Shown one piece after another: positions 8,166 through 16,780 of a DNA stretch of 64,000 nt (within the stretch, counting starts at the first letter, position 1; every line of letters begins with the position of its first letter). Made by a program: the position numbers and the translations under genes. The stretch is from an uncultured Lachnospiraceae bacterium (lineage in GTDB: Bacteria; Bacillota; Clostridia; Lachnospirales; Lachnospiraceae): assembly GCA_910588565.1 (NCBI GenBank), contig CAJUPF010000001.1:42158-106157 (forward strand), given 5' to 3'. A model generated the notes under the pieces. That model was not told the DNA's origin, did no database searches, and saw nothing but the letters and a program-made list of their open reading frames with translations.

Positions 8166-9521
8166 ATGATAGTACAACACAATTTACAGGCAATGAACGC
8201 GAGCAGGATGCTCAACATTACAGCAAATGGCCAGGCCAAATCAACCGAAAAATTGTCGTCCGGTTATCGGATCAACCGCGCGGCAGACGATGCGGCAGGC
8301 CTTACCATCTCTGAAAAAATGAGAAAACAGATCCGCGGCTTAAGCCAGGCTTCCACAAATGCACAGGACGGTATTTCCTGCGTACAGACAGCTGAAGGCT
8401 CTTTAACAGAAGTCCATTCTATGCTGCAGCGTATGAACGAACTGACCGTACAAGCTGCAAACGGAACCATGTCCGTAGATGACAGGCAGGCCGTACAGGC
8501 TGAAGTAGATCAGCTGATTACGGAAATTGACCGTGTTTCCGAAACAACAAAATTCAATGAAACTTATCTTTTAAAAGGGGACGGTGAAGAAACAAGAACC
8601 AGAACTGTGAATGCAACGCCAATGACTGCAGAATATAAAACTGCGCCAACCTCATCTGTTGCATTAAAAAATGGCCAGACAGCGCCCACTAACTATTATC
8701 TGCAAGGCAGCTCCACCGCCCTGACAGCCTCCGAGATTATTGATAACCTGACGATTGGCGAAGACGGAAAAGTGACTGTAAAAGAAGGGGTTGCCATCTA
8801 TACCGTCGCAGCAAACACCACAACGGAATACGGTGCACAGACAGCAGCCACGAAAGTAGCTGATTCAGCCATTCAGACCGTATATGGCGTCAGTTCCACC
8901 GCCCTATTCTCCGATGCTGCCGGAACTGTAGAAGTAAAAGAGGAAGATCTTAAGAATTATTTCAATGAAGACGGCACTTATAAAGGCGGTTTGTACAGAT
9001 GGAAAGCCGACGGGTCCGCGGCAGCTGCCGTCAATGCAGACAGAATCGGAGAATTTGTCAAAGTAACAGCCGCTACAGATGCATCCGAAGAAACCTATAC
9101 CGCTACAAAAGCGCTTCAGTTTAGTCTCCATGTAGGCGCTGAATCTGCAATGGCAAATAAAATCAGCGTTAAAATTGAAGCAATTTCCGCAAACGGAATC
9201 GGCATTGATACGTTAGCGAAAAACGGCCTGATGAGCGAAGACGCCGCTACAGCTTCGATTGACGTTATTTCAGCCGCAATTGCAAAAGTATCCGAGCAGC
9301 GTTCTTCTCTTGGCGCAATCCAGAACCGTCTGGAACATACCATTGATAATCTTGACAATGTTGTTGAAAACACAACCGCTGCTGAGTCCCGTATCCGTGA
9401 TACAGATATGGCGTCTGAAATGGTTCAGTACAGCAAAAGCCAGATCCTCGCTCAGGCAGGCCAGTCTATGCTTGCGCAGGCAAACTCGGCTACACAGGGT
9501 GTTCTGTCCTTATTGCAGTAA
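8166..9521 (+). CDS. hag: Flagellin
   Basis: A 451-residue flagellar filament subunit, exported by the flagellar type III apparatus. The conserved N-terminal D0/D1 region occupies residues 1-~140 (IVQHNLQAMNASRML; LSSGYRINRAADDAAGL; NAQDGISCVQTAEG). The matching C-terminal D1/D0 runs from ~365 (RSSLGAIQNRLEHT) to AESRIRDTDMASEM and the closing QGVLSLLQ. The middle ~140-365 is a variable, Ala/Thr-rich surface domain. An ATGGAGG site precedes the start. A terminator follows directly, so csrA and hag form a two-gene unit. No other flagellar genes are in the window. Confidence 0.96.
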   Translation: MIVQHNLQAMNASRMLNITANGQAKSTEKLSSGYRINRAADDAAGLTISEKMRKQIRGLSQASTNAQDGISCVQTAEGSLTEVHSMLQRMNELTVQAANGTMSVDDRQAVQAEVDQLITEIDRVSETTKFNETYLLKGDGEETRTRTVNATPMTAEYKTAPTSSVALKNGQTAPTNYYLQGSSTALTASEIIDNLTIGEDGKVTVKEGVAIYTVAANTTTEYGAQTAATKVADSAIQTVYGVSSTALFSDAAGTVEVKEEDLKNYFNEDGTYKGGLYRWKADGSAAAAVNADRIGEFVKVTAATDASEETYTATKALQFSLHVGAESAMANKISVKIEAISANGIGIDTLAKNGLMSEDAATASIDVISAAIAKVSEQRSSLGAIQNRLEHTIDNLDNVVENTTAAESRIRDTDMASEMVQYSKSQILAQAGQSMLAQANSATQGVLSLLQ

Positions 9522-9551
9522 CTACATATTCCAAAAATTCTTACAAAAATT

Positions 9552-9582
9552 CAGGGGCCGCATTTTGCGGTCCCTGTTTTAA
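9552..9582 (+). terminator. Bidirectional terminator after flagellin
   Basis: Stem CAGGGGCCGCA/TGCGGTCCCTG followed by TTTT on the plus strand and preceded by AAAAAT, so it can also end the leftward purine/HAD/thioesterase transcript. Confidence 0.8.
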
Positions 9583-9589
9583 AATACTC

Positions 9590-9997
9590 TCACTTTTTCT
9601 TCAAATTAAAATACGTAAATTCCGCCGTATCCAGCAGCATCCCGGCGTCGTCTGTAATCTCCACATGCACCGCAGCAATCGTCTTTCCTGCTTTTATCAC
9701 ATTTGCTTTACAGTAAACATATTCCGTATTTCTTGCAGCCTTCAGATACTGAATGCTTCCATTTAAAGTCGTCACATAATTGCCATAGGTACCAGCCGCT
9801 ATCCCTGCCATATTATCTGCAATGGAATACAGGCATCCGCCATGCAGATCGCCGTATATGTTTTCCAGATTCTTCTGTTTTTTCACTCTTGCATAAACAC
9901 AGCCTTTCTCAACATCCAGAAATTCTATGCCAAGCTGTGCTGCAAACGGGTTTTTTGCAATAATCGCTTCATATTCCTGCAGTAACTTCTGACTCAT
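9590..9997 (-). CDS. PaaI-type hotdog-fold thioesterase
   Basis: A 135-residue hotdog-fold protein expected to hydrolyse acyl-CoA or aryl-CoA thioesters. YGDLHGGCLYSIADNMAG is the PaaI/YbgC-type active-site helix with the HGG turn. The following strands (LNGSIQYLKAARNTEYVYCKANV) are typical. The stop codon of the upstream HAD gene overlaps tandem ATGs at 10000 and 9997; the second has the better distance from AAGGGG. It is the last gene of the leftward cluster. The substrate is unknown. Confidence 0.8.
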   Translation of the reverse strand: MSQKLLQEYEAIIAKNPFAAQLGIEFLDVEKGCVYARVKKQKNLENIYGDLHGGCLYSIADNMAGIAAGTYGNYVTTLNGSIQYLKAARNTEYVYCKANVIKAGKTIAAVHVEITDDAGMLLDTAEFTYFNLKKK

Positions 9998-10650
9998 CAT
10001 TTCCCCTTGGCTTTCTTTGCAAACACTTCCGCCGCCGCCTGCGGCAGTTCTGCACATGAATGGATACAGGGCACCGGACGGTCAATCTTTCCAAAGCCGT
10101 AGGCAGCGTGAATAAATTCCACGCCGGCCTCCATACTGGAATCATAGTCCCCCTGGATATCGCCCACATAAACCGCCTGATCCAGACAATTCCGTTTTAC
10201 AACCAAAGCGATATTATGTTCTTTTCCCATATTGTTATTCCCGAAACATTCCATATCTTCAAAATAATTCCAGAACTGATAATAGTCCAGAAACGCTTCA
10301 ATATAACCTTTCTGGCAGTTGCTTACGATATAAAGTGGGTATCGTTCCGAAAGGATTTTCAGAGTATCTTCCAGCTGCGGATATAAAATACCGCCATGCT
10401 CACTGAGATAACGATTCTCTTCCACACAGCAGAGCTCCAGAAGTTCCCCCGCTTCTTTTTCCTCCAACATTGGAAAAAGCATCTGTTCGAGTTCTTTCAT
10501 CGTATGTCCCACAACGCCCTGAATATCCTTTGTTGTAATCCGGCGCAGACCCGGTTTTTCCCGCTGCACTACCACATCCCAGGACATTGCGATATTTTCT
10601 GTGGAATCCCACAGCGTACCGTCCATGTCAAAAATAATTCCTGTTTTCAT
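9997..10650 (-). CDS. HAD-superfamily hydrolase (phosphoglycolate phosphatase-like)
   Basis: A 217-residue HAD hydrolase. Motif I is IIFDMDGTLWDS at the N-terminus, motif II is YIVSNCQKG near residue 130, and motif IV is YVGDIQGDYDSSMEAG near residue 175. A helical cap domain between motifs I and II matches subfamily IA (Gph/PgmB-like). It likely dephosphorylates a small phosphometabolite; which one cannot be read from sequence. AAAGGAG lies 11 bases before the start. It follows purD by 45 bases, so it may be co-transcribed with the purine genes. Confidence 0.85.
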   Translation of the reverse strand: MKTGIIFDMDGTLWDSTENIAMSWDVVVQREKPGLRRITTKDIQGVVGHTMKELEQMLFPMLEEKEAGELLELCCVEENRYLSEHGGILYPQLEDTLKILSERYPLYIVSNCQKGYIEAFLDYYQFWNYFEDMECFGNNNMGKEHNIALVVKRNCLDQAVYVGDIQGDYDSSMEAGVEFIHAAYGFGKIDRPVPCIHSCAELPQAAAEVFAKKAKGK

Positions 10651-10695
10651 GCTGTCCCATACTCCTTTATGCCTTTCTGGATACCTCTATGCTAT

Positions 10696-11973
10696 TCAGG
10701 TTAGCTCCTCAATCGCCTTACCGATATCATGGCGCATATATTTGTTTTCAAACGAAATCCATTCCGCAGCTGCATATGCGTTTGCCCGCGCTTCTTTTAA
10801 ATCCGCTCCCTTTGCCGTAATTCCCAGCACACGCCCACCGTTTGTCACGATTCTGCCCTGTTCGTCCGCTTTCGTTCCCGCGTGGAAGCAGTAGTATCCT
10901 TCTTTTCCGTCAAACGTCTCTTCCCCACTGATTTCAAAGCCCTTCTGATAAGATACCGGATAGCCGTCAGAAGCAAGTACGACACAGACTGCCGCATTGT
11001 CTTCAAATTCCAGCTTCAGCTGATCCAGCGTACCGTCTGTACAAGCTTCCATTACATCAATAATATCATTTTTCATTCTGGGAAGCACAACCTGGGCTTC
11101 CGGATCTCCGAATCTGGCATTATATTCAAGTACTTTCGGCCCTTCTTCTGTCAACATCAGGCCAAAGAAAATCACTCCTTTAAACGGTCTTCCTTCCGCC
11201 GCCATGGCGTCTACCGTCTTCTGGTAGATATGTTCTTTACAAAACGCGTCGATCTCTGCTGTATAAAACGGGCTTGGAGAAAAGGTTCCCATTCCTCCGG
11301 TATTCAAACCCTGATCGCCGTCTTTCGCACGTTTGTGATCCTGCGCGGAAGACATAATCTGAATCGTTTTTCCATCGACAAACGACAGCACAGACACTTC
11401 CCGCCCGGTCATAAATTCTTCTACCACCATATGGTTTCCGGCAGCTCCGAATTTTTTGTCCTCCATAATTTCTTTGACTCCGGCTTTTGCTTCTTCTAAC
11501 GTATTGCAGATTAACACGCCTTTTCCAAGCGCAAGGCCGTCCGCTTTTAATACAATCGGCATGTTCGCCGTTTCCAGATATTCCAGCGCGGCTTTGGGAT
11601 CGTCAAATGTTTCATACGCCGCTGTCGGGATACCATATTTTTTCATCAGATCTTTGGAAAAAGCTTTCGATCCTTCTAAAATCGCTGCATGTTTCCTGGG
11701 ACCAAACACTTTCAGTCCAGCTTCCTCAAAGACGTCCACAATCCCGCCTACTAAGGGATCATCCATTCCAATAATCGTAAAATCAATTGCATGTTCTTTC
11801 GCAAATGCGGCTAACTTTTCAAATTCCATTGCGCCAATCGGTACGCACTCGGCAATTTTTCCAATGCCCGCATTCCCTGGCGCACAGTAAATTTTATCCA
11901 CACGCCCGCTCTTTGCCACGCTTGCCGCAATCGCATGCTCTCTTCCGCCGCTTCCAACAATGAGTACTTTCAT
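10696..11973 (-). CDS. purD: Phosphoribosylamine-glycine ligase
   Basis: A 425-residue GAR synthetase, normal PurD length, catalysing the ATP-dependent joining of phosphoribosylamine and glycine in purine synthesis. It opens with KVLIVGSGGREHAIA. ATP-grasp features include LKADGLALGKGVLIC, GREVSVLSFVDG, the TGGMGTFSPSPFY segment and LEYNARFGDPEAQ. The start at 11973 follows AAAGGAG, 6 bases away. The sdpI-like gene ends 11 bases upstream, so purD is the fifth gene of the operon. Confidence 0.95.
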   Translation of the reverse strand: MKVLIVGSGGREHAIAASVAKSGRVDKIYCAPGNAGIGKIAECVPIGAMEFEKLAAFAKEHAIDFTIIGMDDPLVGGIVDVFEEAGLKVFGPRKHAAILEGSKAFSKDLMKKYGIPTAAYETFDDPKAALEYLETANMPIVLKADGLALGKGVLICNTLEEAKAGVKEIMEDKKFGAAGNHMVVEEFMTGREVSVLSFVDGKTIQIMSSAQDHKRAKDGDQGLNTGGMGTFSPSPFYTAEIDAFCKEHIYQKTVDAMAAEGRPFKGVIFFGLMLTEEGPKVLEYNARFGDPEAQVVLPRMKNDIIDVMEACTDGTLDQLKLEFEDNAAVCVVLASDGYPVSYQKGFEISGEETFDGKEGYYCFHAGTKADEQGRIVTNGGRVLGITAKGADLKEARANAYAAAEWISFENKYMRHDIGKAIEELT

Positions 11974-11984
11974 GGGTTCTCCTT

Positions 11985-12338
11985 TCACCTTGTCTTTGCA
12001 AACTTTCTATTTATTTCCGAATCAGTCCTATAAAACCCGAAAATCAAAAAGCCAACTCCTACGCAGCCTCCAACAATAAGAGCGGCCTGGCCTGAGACAT
12101 GAACGAAAAGCATTATAACGCTTAAAATCATCTCGGTTACGCCTAATATTTTTCCAAGGGATATGAAAATATCGGGCGCAATACTTTGCGCATAGTCCCA
12201 ATGTGCCTGCGATTTCCGTGACGTTGGCGTATTATATCCATTTTGCGACTTCATATCTGATACCGGATGCTTCTTCAAGAGATGTCCCGTTAAAATCATT
12301 ACAAATGGAACAATGAAGTTCAGCAATAAAAAAGACAT
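11985..12338 (-). CDS. SdpI-family small membrane protein within the purine operon
   Basis: A 117-residue protein with three hydrophobic segments (residues ~2-21, ~66-85, ~88-107). The motif GYNTPTSRKSQAHWDYAQ corresponds to the SdpI/YhfL signature (GYRTPxSxKSxxxWxxAQ). SdpI is the immunity protein against the SdpC toxin in Bacillus, but many family members have unknown roles. There is no toxin gene nearby. The start at 12338 follows AAAGGAG. It is inserted between purN and purD with 26- and 11-base gaps, so it must be co-transcribed with purine enzymes, which is unusual. Confidence 0.7.
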   Translation of the reverse strand: MSFLLLNFIVPFVMILTGHLLKKHPVSDMKSQNGYNTPTSRKSQAHWDYAQSIAPDIFISLGKILGVTEMILSVIMLFVHVSGQAALIVGGCVGVGFLIFGFYRTDSEINRKFAKTR

Positions 12339-12364
12339 AACTTCTCTCCTTTCTAAAACTCCAA

Positions 12365-12988
12365 TCATCTGATGCACACTTTGCCGTCCGCCACCCTGAC
12401 GCGTCCATTCGCTATCCGGTCAATCGCTTCCGGAAGTATCTGCCATTCTGCCTGTTCCATAACTCTGCGCTGCAAAATCTCCGGCGTATCTCCTTCTTCC
12501 ACCGCAACCGCCTTCTGCAGCAGAATCGGCCCGGTATCTGTTCCTTCATCCACGAAATGAACGGTAGCGCCAGTGATTTTTACCCCGCGCTTCAGTACGC
12601 CCTCATGCACCTTAAGCCCATAATATCCCGTTCCGCAGAAAGACGGAATCAACGAAGGATGAATATTAATAATACGGTTTTTATAAGCCGCAATCATTTC
12701 CGGCCAAATCACAACTAAAAATCCCGCCAGTACCACCAAATCCACCTGGTAAGTATTCAGTTTTTCCAGAAAAGCCGCATGAAACGCAGCCCTGCTCTCA
12801 AAATCCTTTGGAGAAATACAGATATGCTCTATGCCTTTTGCAGCCGCCCGCTCTAAAGCGTAGGCATTTTTGTTGTTGCTGATAACAACTTCTATCTGCG
12901 TATTTGTAATTGTTCCGCCTTCAACCGCATCTATAATCGCCTGGAGATTTGTTCCGCCGCCGGACACGAGTACCGCAATCTTTAGCAT
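12365..12988 (-). CDS. purN: Phosphoribosylglycinamide formyltransferase
   Basis: A 207-residue 10-formyl-THF-dependent GAR transformylase. Visible are the start LKIAVLVSGGGTNLQAII, the folate/GAR site VVLAGFLVVIWPEM, the catalytic IINIHPSLIPSFCGTGYYG segment with Asn-His, and VHFVDEGTDTGPIL with the catalytic Asp. Its start overlaps the end of purM by 7 bases, implying coupled translation. Confidence 0.95.
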   Translation of the reverse strand: MLKIAVLVSGGGTNLQAIIDAVEGGTITNTQIEVVISNNKNAYALERAAAKGIEHICISPKDFESRAAFHAAFLEKLNTYQVDLVVLAGFLVVIWPEMIAAYKNRIINIHPSLIPSFCGTGYYGLKVHEGVLKRGVKITGATVHFVDEGTDTGPILLQKAVAVEEGDTPEILQRRVMEQAEWQILPEAIDRIANGRVRVADGKVCIR

Positions 12989-14007
12989 AAGGTTACTCCT
13001 TTTTCACCATTTACAATTTTTCCGACTACATACGGCGTTTCGCCTGCCGCCCGAATCGCTTCCATCGCCCGCTCTGCCTCTGACGGCGCAACCGCAATCA
13101 ACATCCCAAGCCCCATATTGTATGTATTATACATCATTTTCTCTTCAATCTGGCCCGCGCTTGCAATCATGCCAAAAATCGGCAGGACCGGGTAACTTGC
13201 TTTTTCAATTACCGCATGTCTGCCTTCCGGCAGCATACGCGGAATATTTTCATAAAAACCGCCGCCTGTAATATGGCTGCAGGCCTTTACCAATACGCCG
13301 GAATCTTTCAGTGATTTCAGAGCCTTGACATAAATCCGGGTAGGCGTAAGCAGCGCTTCTCCCAATGTGGTTCCCAGTTCATCATAATACGTATTCAGCG
13401 CTTCCTTTTCCATCGGAAATACCTTTCGGATCAGGGAAAATCCGTTGGAATGCACGCCGGAACTTGCCATGCCGATTAAAACATCGCCCTCTTCCAAATC
13501 TTTTCCGGTAATAATATCTTTTTCATCCACAATACCAACCGCAAAACCTGCCAGATCATACTCCTCCTCCGGCATCAATCCCGGATGCTCCGCCGTCTCG
13601 CCGCCAATTAGCGCTGCGCCGCTCTGCTTGCAGCCTTCCGCCACGCCTTTTACAATTTCAGCGATTTTCTCCGGATAATTCTTGCCGCAGGCAATATAAT
13701 CCAGGAAAAATAACGGTTCCCCGCCCGCGCAGGCAATATCATTGACGCACATAGCAACGCAGTCGATTCCAATCGAATCATGCTTGTCCATCAAAAATGC
13801 CAGTTCCAATTTGGTACCGACGCCGTCCGTCCCGGATACCAGAGTCGGTTTTTCCATCTGTTTCACTCGTTCCATGGAAAATGCCCCAGAAAAGCCGCCA
13901 AGTCCGGAAAGCACCTCGCTGCGCATGGTTTCCTGCACATGCTTTTTCATCAGTTCCACTGACTTATAGCCAGCCTCAATATCAACGCCTGCCTTTTTGT
14001 AATCCAT
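12982..14007 (-). CDS. purM: Phosphoribosylformylglycinamidine cyclo-ligase
   Basis: A 341-residue AIR synthetase of standard length. Signatures include YKKAGVDIEAGYKSVELMKK at the start, LVSGTDGVGTKLELAF, IGIDCVAMCVNDIACAGGEP, LIGGETAEHPG and HITGGGFYENIPRMLP. It catalyses ATP-dependent ring closure of FGAM to AIR. A GGAGGG site precedes the start by about 5 bases. It lies between purE (17-base gap) and purN (7-base overlap). Confidence 0.96.
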   Translation of the reverse strand: MDYKKAGVDIEAGYKSVELMKKHVQETMRSEVLSGLGGFSGAFSMERVKQMEKPTLVSGTDGVGTKLELAFLMDKHDSIGIDCVAMCVNDIACAGGEPLFFLDYIACGKNYPEKIAEIVKGVAEGCKQSGAALIGGETAEHPGLMPEEEYDLAGFAVGIVDEKDIITGKDLEEGDVLIGMASSGVHSNGFSLIRKVFPMEKEALNTYYDELGTTLGEALLTPTRIYVKALKSLKDSGVLVKACSHITGGGFYENIPRMLPEGRHAVIEKASYPVLPIFGMIASAGQIEEKMMYNTYNMGLGMLIAVAPSEAERAMEAIRAAGETPYVVGKIVNGEKGVTLC

Positions 14008-14024
14008 AGTTCCCTCCTGTGGTA

Positions 14025-14531
14025 TTATACACTGTAATCCTGATATCCTGTTTCCTGCAGCTTCGCGTCCTTTGCCTGTACCTGTTCCTTTAAGTCCTGC
14101 GCATACTCTTTTAGCTTCTGCAATAATGCATCGTCACTGGTCGCCAGAATCTTAGCCGCCAAAAGAGCCGCGTTAGCGCCCCCGTTAATCGCCACAGTCG
14201 CAACCGGAATCCCACTCGGCATCTGTACAATCGAATACAGGGAATCCCGCCCGCCCAAAGAAGTCGTATGCATCGGAATGCCAATCACCGGCATCGGAAA
14301 AATCGCCGCGCACATCCCCGGCAGATGCGCCGCCATACCCGCTCCGGCAATCATCACTTTAAACCCTTTTTCCTCTGCCGTCTTTGCATATTCAAAAAAT
14401 ACGTCCGGCTCCCTGTGGGCAGAAATAATACGCATCTCATACGAAATGCCCAACTGCTCCAACACATCCGCCGCTTTCGCCATTACGGGCATATCTGAAT
14501 CACTGCCCATTACAATTCCAACTTTTGCCAT
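14025..14531 (-). CDS. purE: 5-(carboxyamino)imidazole ribonucleotide mutase
   Basis: A 168-residue PurE. The substrate loop VGIVMGSDSDMPVM, the ISAHREPD motif, AGAGMAAHLPG and PMHTTSLGGRDSLYSIVQMP are all present. It interconverts N5-CAIR and CAIR. GGAGG lies 5 bases before ATG 14531; an earlier in-frame ATG at 14552 lacks a site. It is the first gene of the cluster, behind a near-consensus promoter. No purK is in the window. Confidence 0.95.
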   Translation of the reverse strand: MAKVGIVMGSDSDMPVMAKAADVLEQLGISYEMRIISAHREPDVFFEYAKTAEEKGFKVMIAGAGMAAHLPGMCAAIFPMPVIGIPMHTTSLGGRDSLYSIVQMPSGIPVATVAINGGANAALLAAKILATSDDALLQKLKEYAQDLKEQVQAKDAKLQETGYQDYSV

Positions 14532-14581
14532 AATATCCTCCATTCTGTGCAAGTTTCATGCATACTTATGGTTCTACGGGC

Positions 14582-14610
14582 ATTATAACCCGTGTCTGAA
14601 GAAAACACAA
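14582..14610 (-). promoter_or_regulatory. Sigma-A promoter of the purE-M-N-sdpI-D operon
   Basis: Minus strand TTGTGT, 17-base spacer, TATAAT, with the start codon about 50 bases downstream. The short leader leaves no room for a purine riboswitch, and I saw none. Confidence 0.75.
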
Positions 14611-14620
14611 GGAGTTCCCG

Positions 14621-16696
14621 TCACCCCAGCGGCACATTCAACTCCTCCGTCCCCGCCACGACAAATCTCCCGTCCCGGATAATATCCCTGCCGCTCCCAT
14701 CCGCAGCCACCGCCGTCACCGCGTCCAGTTCCTCATAAGGAATTGTAATATCCGTATGGCAGTTCAGATACGCCTTAGACACATCTTCATGCCGCAAAAT
14801 CGAAACCGAATTATCCCGCGCCACAATCTCCTTCCCATCCGGATTAAACACTTTGCTATCCTCCGCATGAGAATAACAGGTGTCCCCCACCGCAAAATGC
14901 GGTCCTGTCTTTTCCGCAATCAAAATCGGAAGTTTATCCATAATCCCATACTCCCGCGCCATCCGGTACGCCGTCGTATTCGTTCCAATCGCAAACTCCC
15001 CCAACGGCAGCGTATCATGCTGCTGTAAGAGATTCTCATATAAAAACCGCTTATTTTCCTCCTCCGAATCAAAATTCGTACAGGTATAGGAAGTAATCAT
15101 TCCCTCCGTAAAATCCAATTCCAGATTCAGATACTTTAACCCATTTAAATAAACCCAGGTTACATGCAGCTTCCCGTTTGTCCCTTCTAAGACCGGAGTG
15201 GTAAACACTTCGCCCACCGGAATATTTACATCCGCCACACAATTTTCAAATGCCGTCTCTTTCTCCGGATTAGAAAGCGGATGAATCTTCATCCACAAAT
15301 CTGTCTTATTCTTCCCTTTTCCTGTAATATGCACCCGTTCCGCCGTATCCAGCACATCAATTATCTTTTGCTGCATCGTTTGGTATGCCATATAATCCAG
15401 TGTATTGATTTTCACCGTCTCCCGGAATATCTCCTCAAATTTTTCCCCAATCGCCGGTATCGGATATGCAATTATCGTAAAACTCCGCTCATCTCCTGGA
15501 ATATATTCATTTGTGATCTGCCCTAAGCGGCTCATCTGATAAACATTCAGTGCATTCTGGTCATTGCTGTACTTTGGCGCCTCCGGCTTTAACTCCGGCG
15601 TAAAGGGCTCTTCCCCGAAAATCTCCATCACTGCAGGCCCTGCATGACGCTTCGCCTGCTTTTTATAGATTTCAAACGCCGCTTTCATTGATTCTAAACG
15701 CCGCTCCACAAATGCCTTATCCAGGTAATAAGAACTGTCCGCCTTATGATCAAATTCAAACTGCGGATTTACGGATTTTGTATAGCAGCCCCGCTTTCTG
15801 CCCCCAAAGGAAGTAATCGGATTTCTGTAAATCGTGGGGCGAAGCCCCAGCTTTTCAAAGTTTTTAATCGCTGCCCGCACCACCCGCTCAAATCCCAGAG
15901 GGTATTCTATGCATACAGTGTCTTTTTTGGATAAATCCTTGCCGGTTGCTTCATATCCTATCCGGAATCCTTCTGTCATAGTATCTGCCATGGAGCAGAT
16001 TTCCGCTTCCTGCAATGTATTTAAAAATTCAGCCGTGCGGATTTCACTGCTGCTGACATATTCTCCATAACGGTACAGATACCGCAGATCGTTCAAATCC
16101 GATTCCATTACGATTTTTGTAAAAAAGTCATATTCCGGTTCCACCATATCCCGCACTTTATCTTCCGCAAAAATCTCAATATAATCATGGAAAAACCAAT
16201 ATAAAATATGTTCGATTTCTTTTTTCTCCGGTTCCTCTTCCGCTTCAAAACAGTTATAGATTTCCACAAACAATTCCATCAGAATCGTCAGGTGCATCTT
16301 CCTGCCTTCAAAAGCATAGGCAATCGCTGCCCGAAGCTCCGTATACAAAAAGCATAACAGCCCGCCAAACGTATCCCCCAGCAGACGGACTGCCGCCGCA
16401 GGATTCGCGTAACTGTCCGCATAGTGTTCCGGAAGGATATCTGCATAAAGCAGACGGTTCGTCTCTTTACATTCCTCCAGCGCGCGTCCTTGCAAAGCGT
16501 CCGCTTCCTCCTGGCATAACACGTGATCTGCCAGACAGATAAATTCCGCCGCTTTCCGAAAATATTCCCGGTACTTTTCAGAAACCTGGCATTCTCCGGG
16601 AATGCTTACAATCCGCTCTTTTACCAGTTCATAACGTTCCTGTGCTTCCTCGTTTCCCTCTTTGAACAACTCTTTATATCCCATTCTGCCAATCAT
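14621..16696 (-). CDS. M29-family (thermophilic-type) aminopeptidase with long N-terminal extension
   Basis: A 691-residue protein. The C-terminal ~350 residues match M29 metallo-aminopeptidases: FENCVADVNIPVGEVFTTPV supplies a metal-binding Glu, followed by LGEFAIGTNT, an AEKTGPHFAVGDTCY segment with the catalytic His, and a closing HTDI. Classic M29 enzymes are about 410 residues, so residues ~1-300 form an extra helical region of unknown role. The start may be ATG 16696 or ATG 16684; neither has a convincing ribosome site. It likely trims peptides in the cytoplasm. It is transcribed towards the pur promoter with a 10-base gap after purE's promoter. Confidence 0.8.
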   Translation of the reverse strand: MIGRMGYKELFKEGNEEAQERYELVKERIVSIPGECQVSEKYREYFRKAAEFICLADHVLCQEEADALQGRALEECKETNRLLYADILPEHYADSYANPAAAVRLLGDTFGGLLCFLYTELRAAIAYAFEGRKMHLTILMELFVEIYNCFEAEEEPEKKEIEHILYWFFHDYIEIFAEDKVRDMVEPEYDFFTKIVMESDLNDLRYLYRYGEYVSSSEIRTAEFLNTLQEAEICSMADTMTEGFRIGYEATGKDLSKKDTVCIEYPLGFERVVRAAIKNFEKLGLRPTIYRNPITSFGGRKRGCYTKSVNPQFEFDHKADSSYYLDKAFVERRLESMKAAFEIYKKQAKRHAGPAVMEIFGEEPFTPELKPEAPKYSNDQNALNVYQMSRLGQITNEYIPGDERSFTIIAYPIPAIGEKFEEIFRETVKINTLDYMAYQTMQQKIIDVLDTAERVHITGKGKNKTDLWMKIHPLSNPEKETAFENCVADVNIPVGEVFTTPVLEGTNGKLHVTWVYLNGLKYLNLELDFTEGMITSYTCTNFDSEEENKRFLYENLLQQHDTLPLGEFAIGTNTTAYRMAREYGIMDKLPILIAEKTGPHFAVGDTCYSHAEDSKVFNPDGKEIVARDNSVSILRHEDVSKAYLNCHTDITIPYEELDAVTAVAADGSGRDIIRDGRFVVAGTEELNVPLG

Positions 16697-16780
16697 CCTT
16701 TTCTTTGTTCCTCAAGCGCCCATTCAATTTTTACGCAAGTTTCCTTCTATCATCCAACAGAAAGCGCAGACTCCAGCATT

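Noticed and set aside
10882..11499. A 205-codon plus-strand frame
   Set aside because: It is antisense to purD, with no ribosome site or recognisable motif.
14553..14620. A purine riboswitch before purE
   Set aside because: The promoter lies about 50 bases before the start codon, leaving no room for the aptamer, and its conserved loops are absent.
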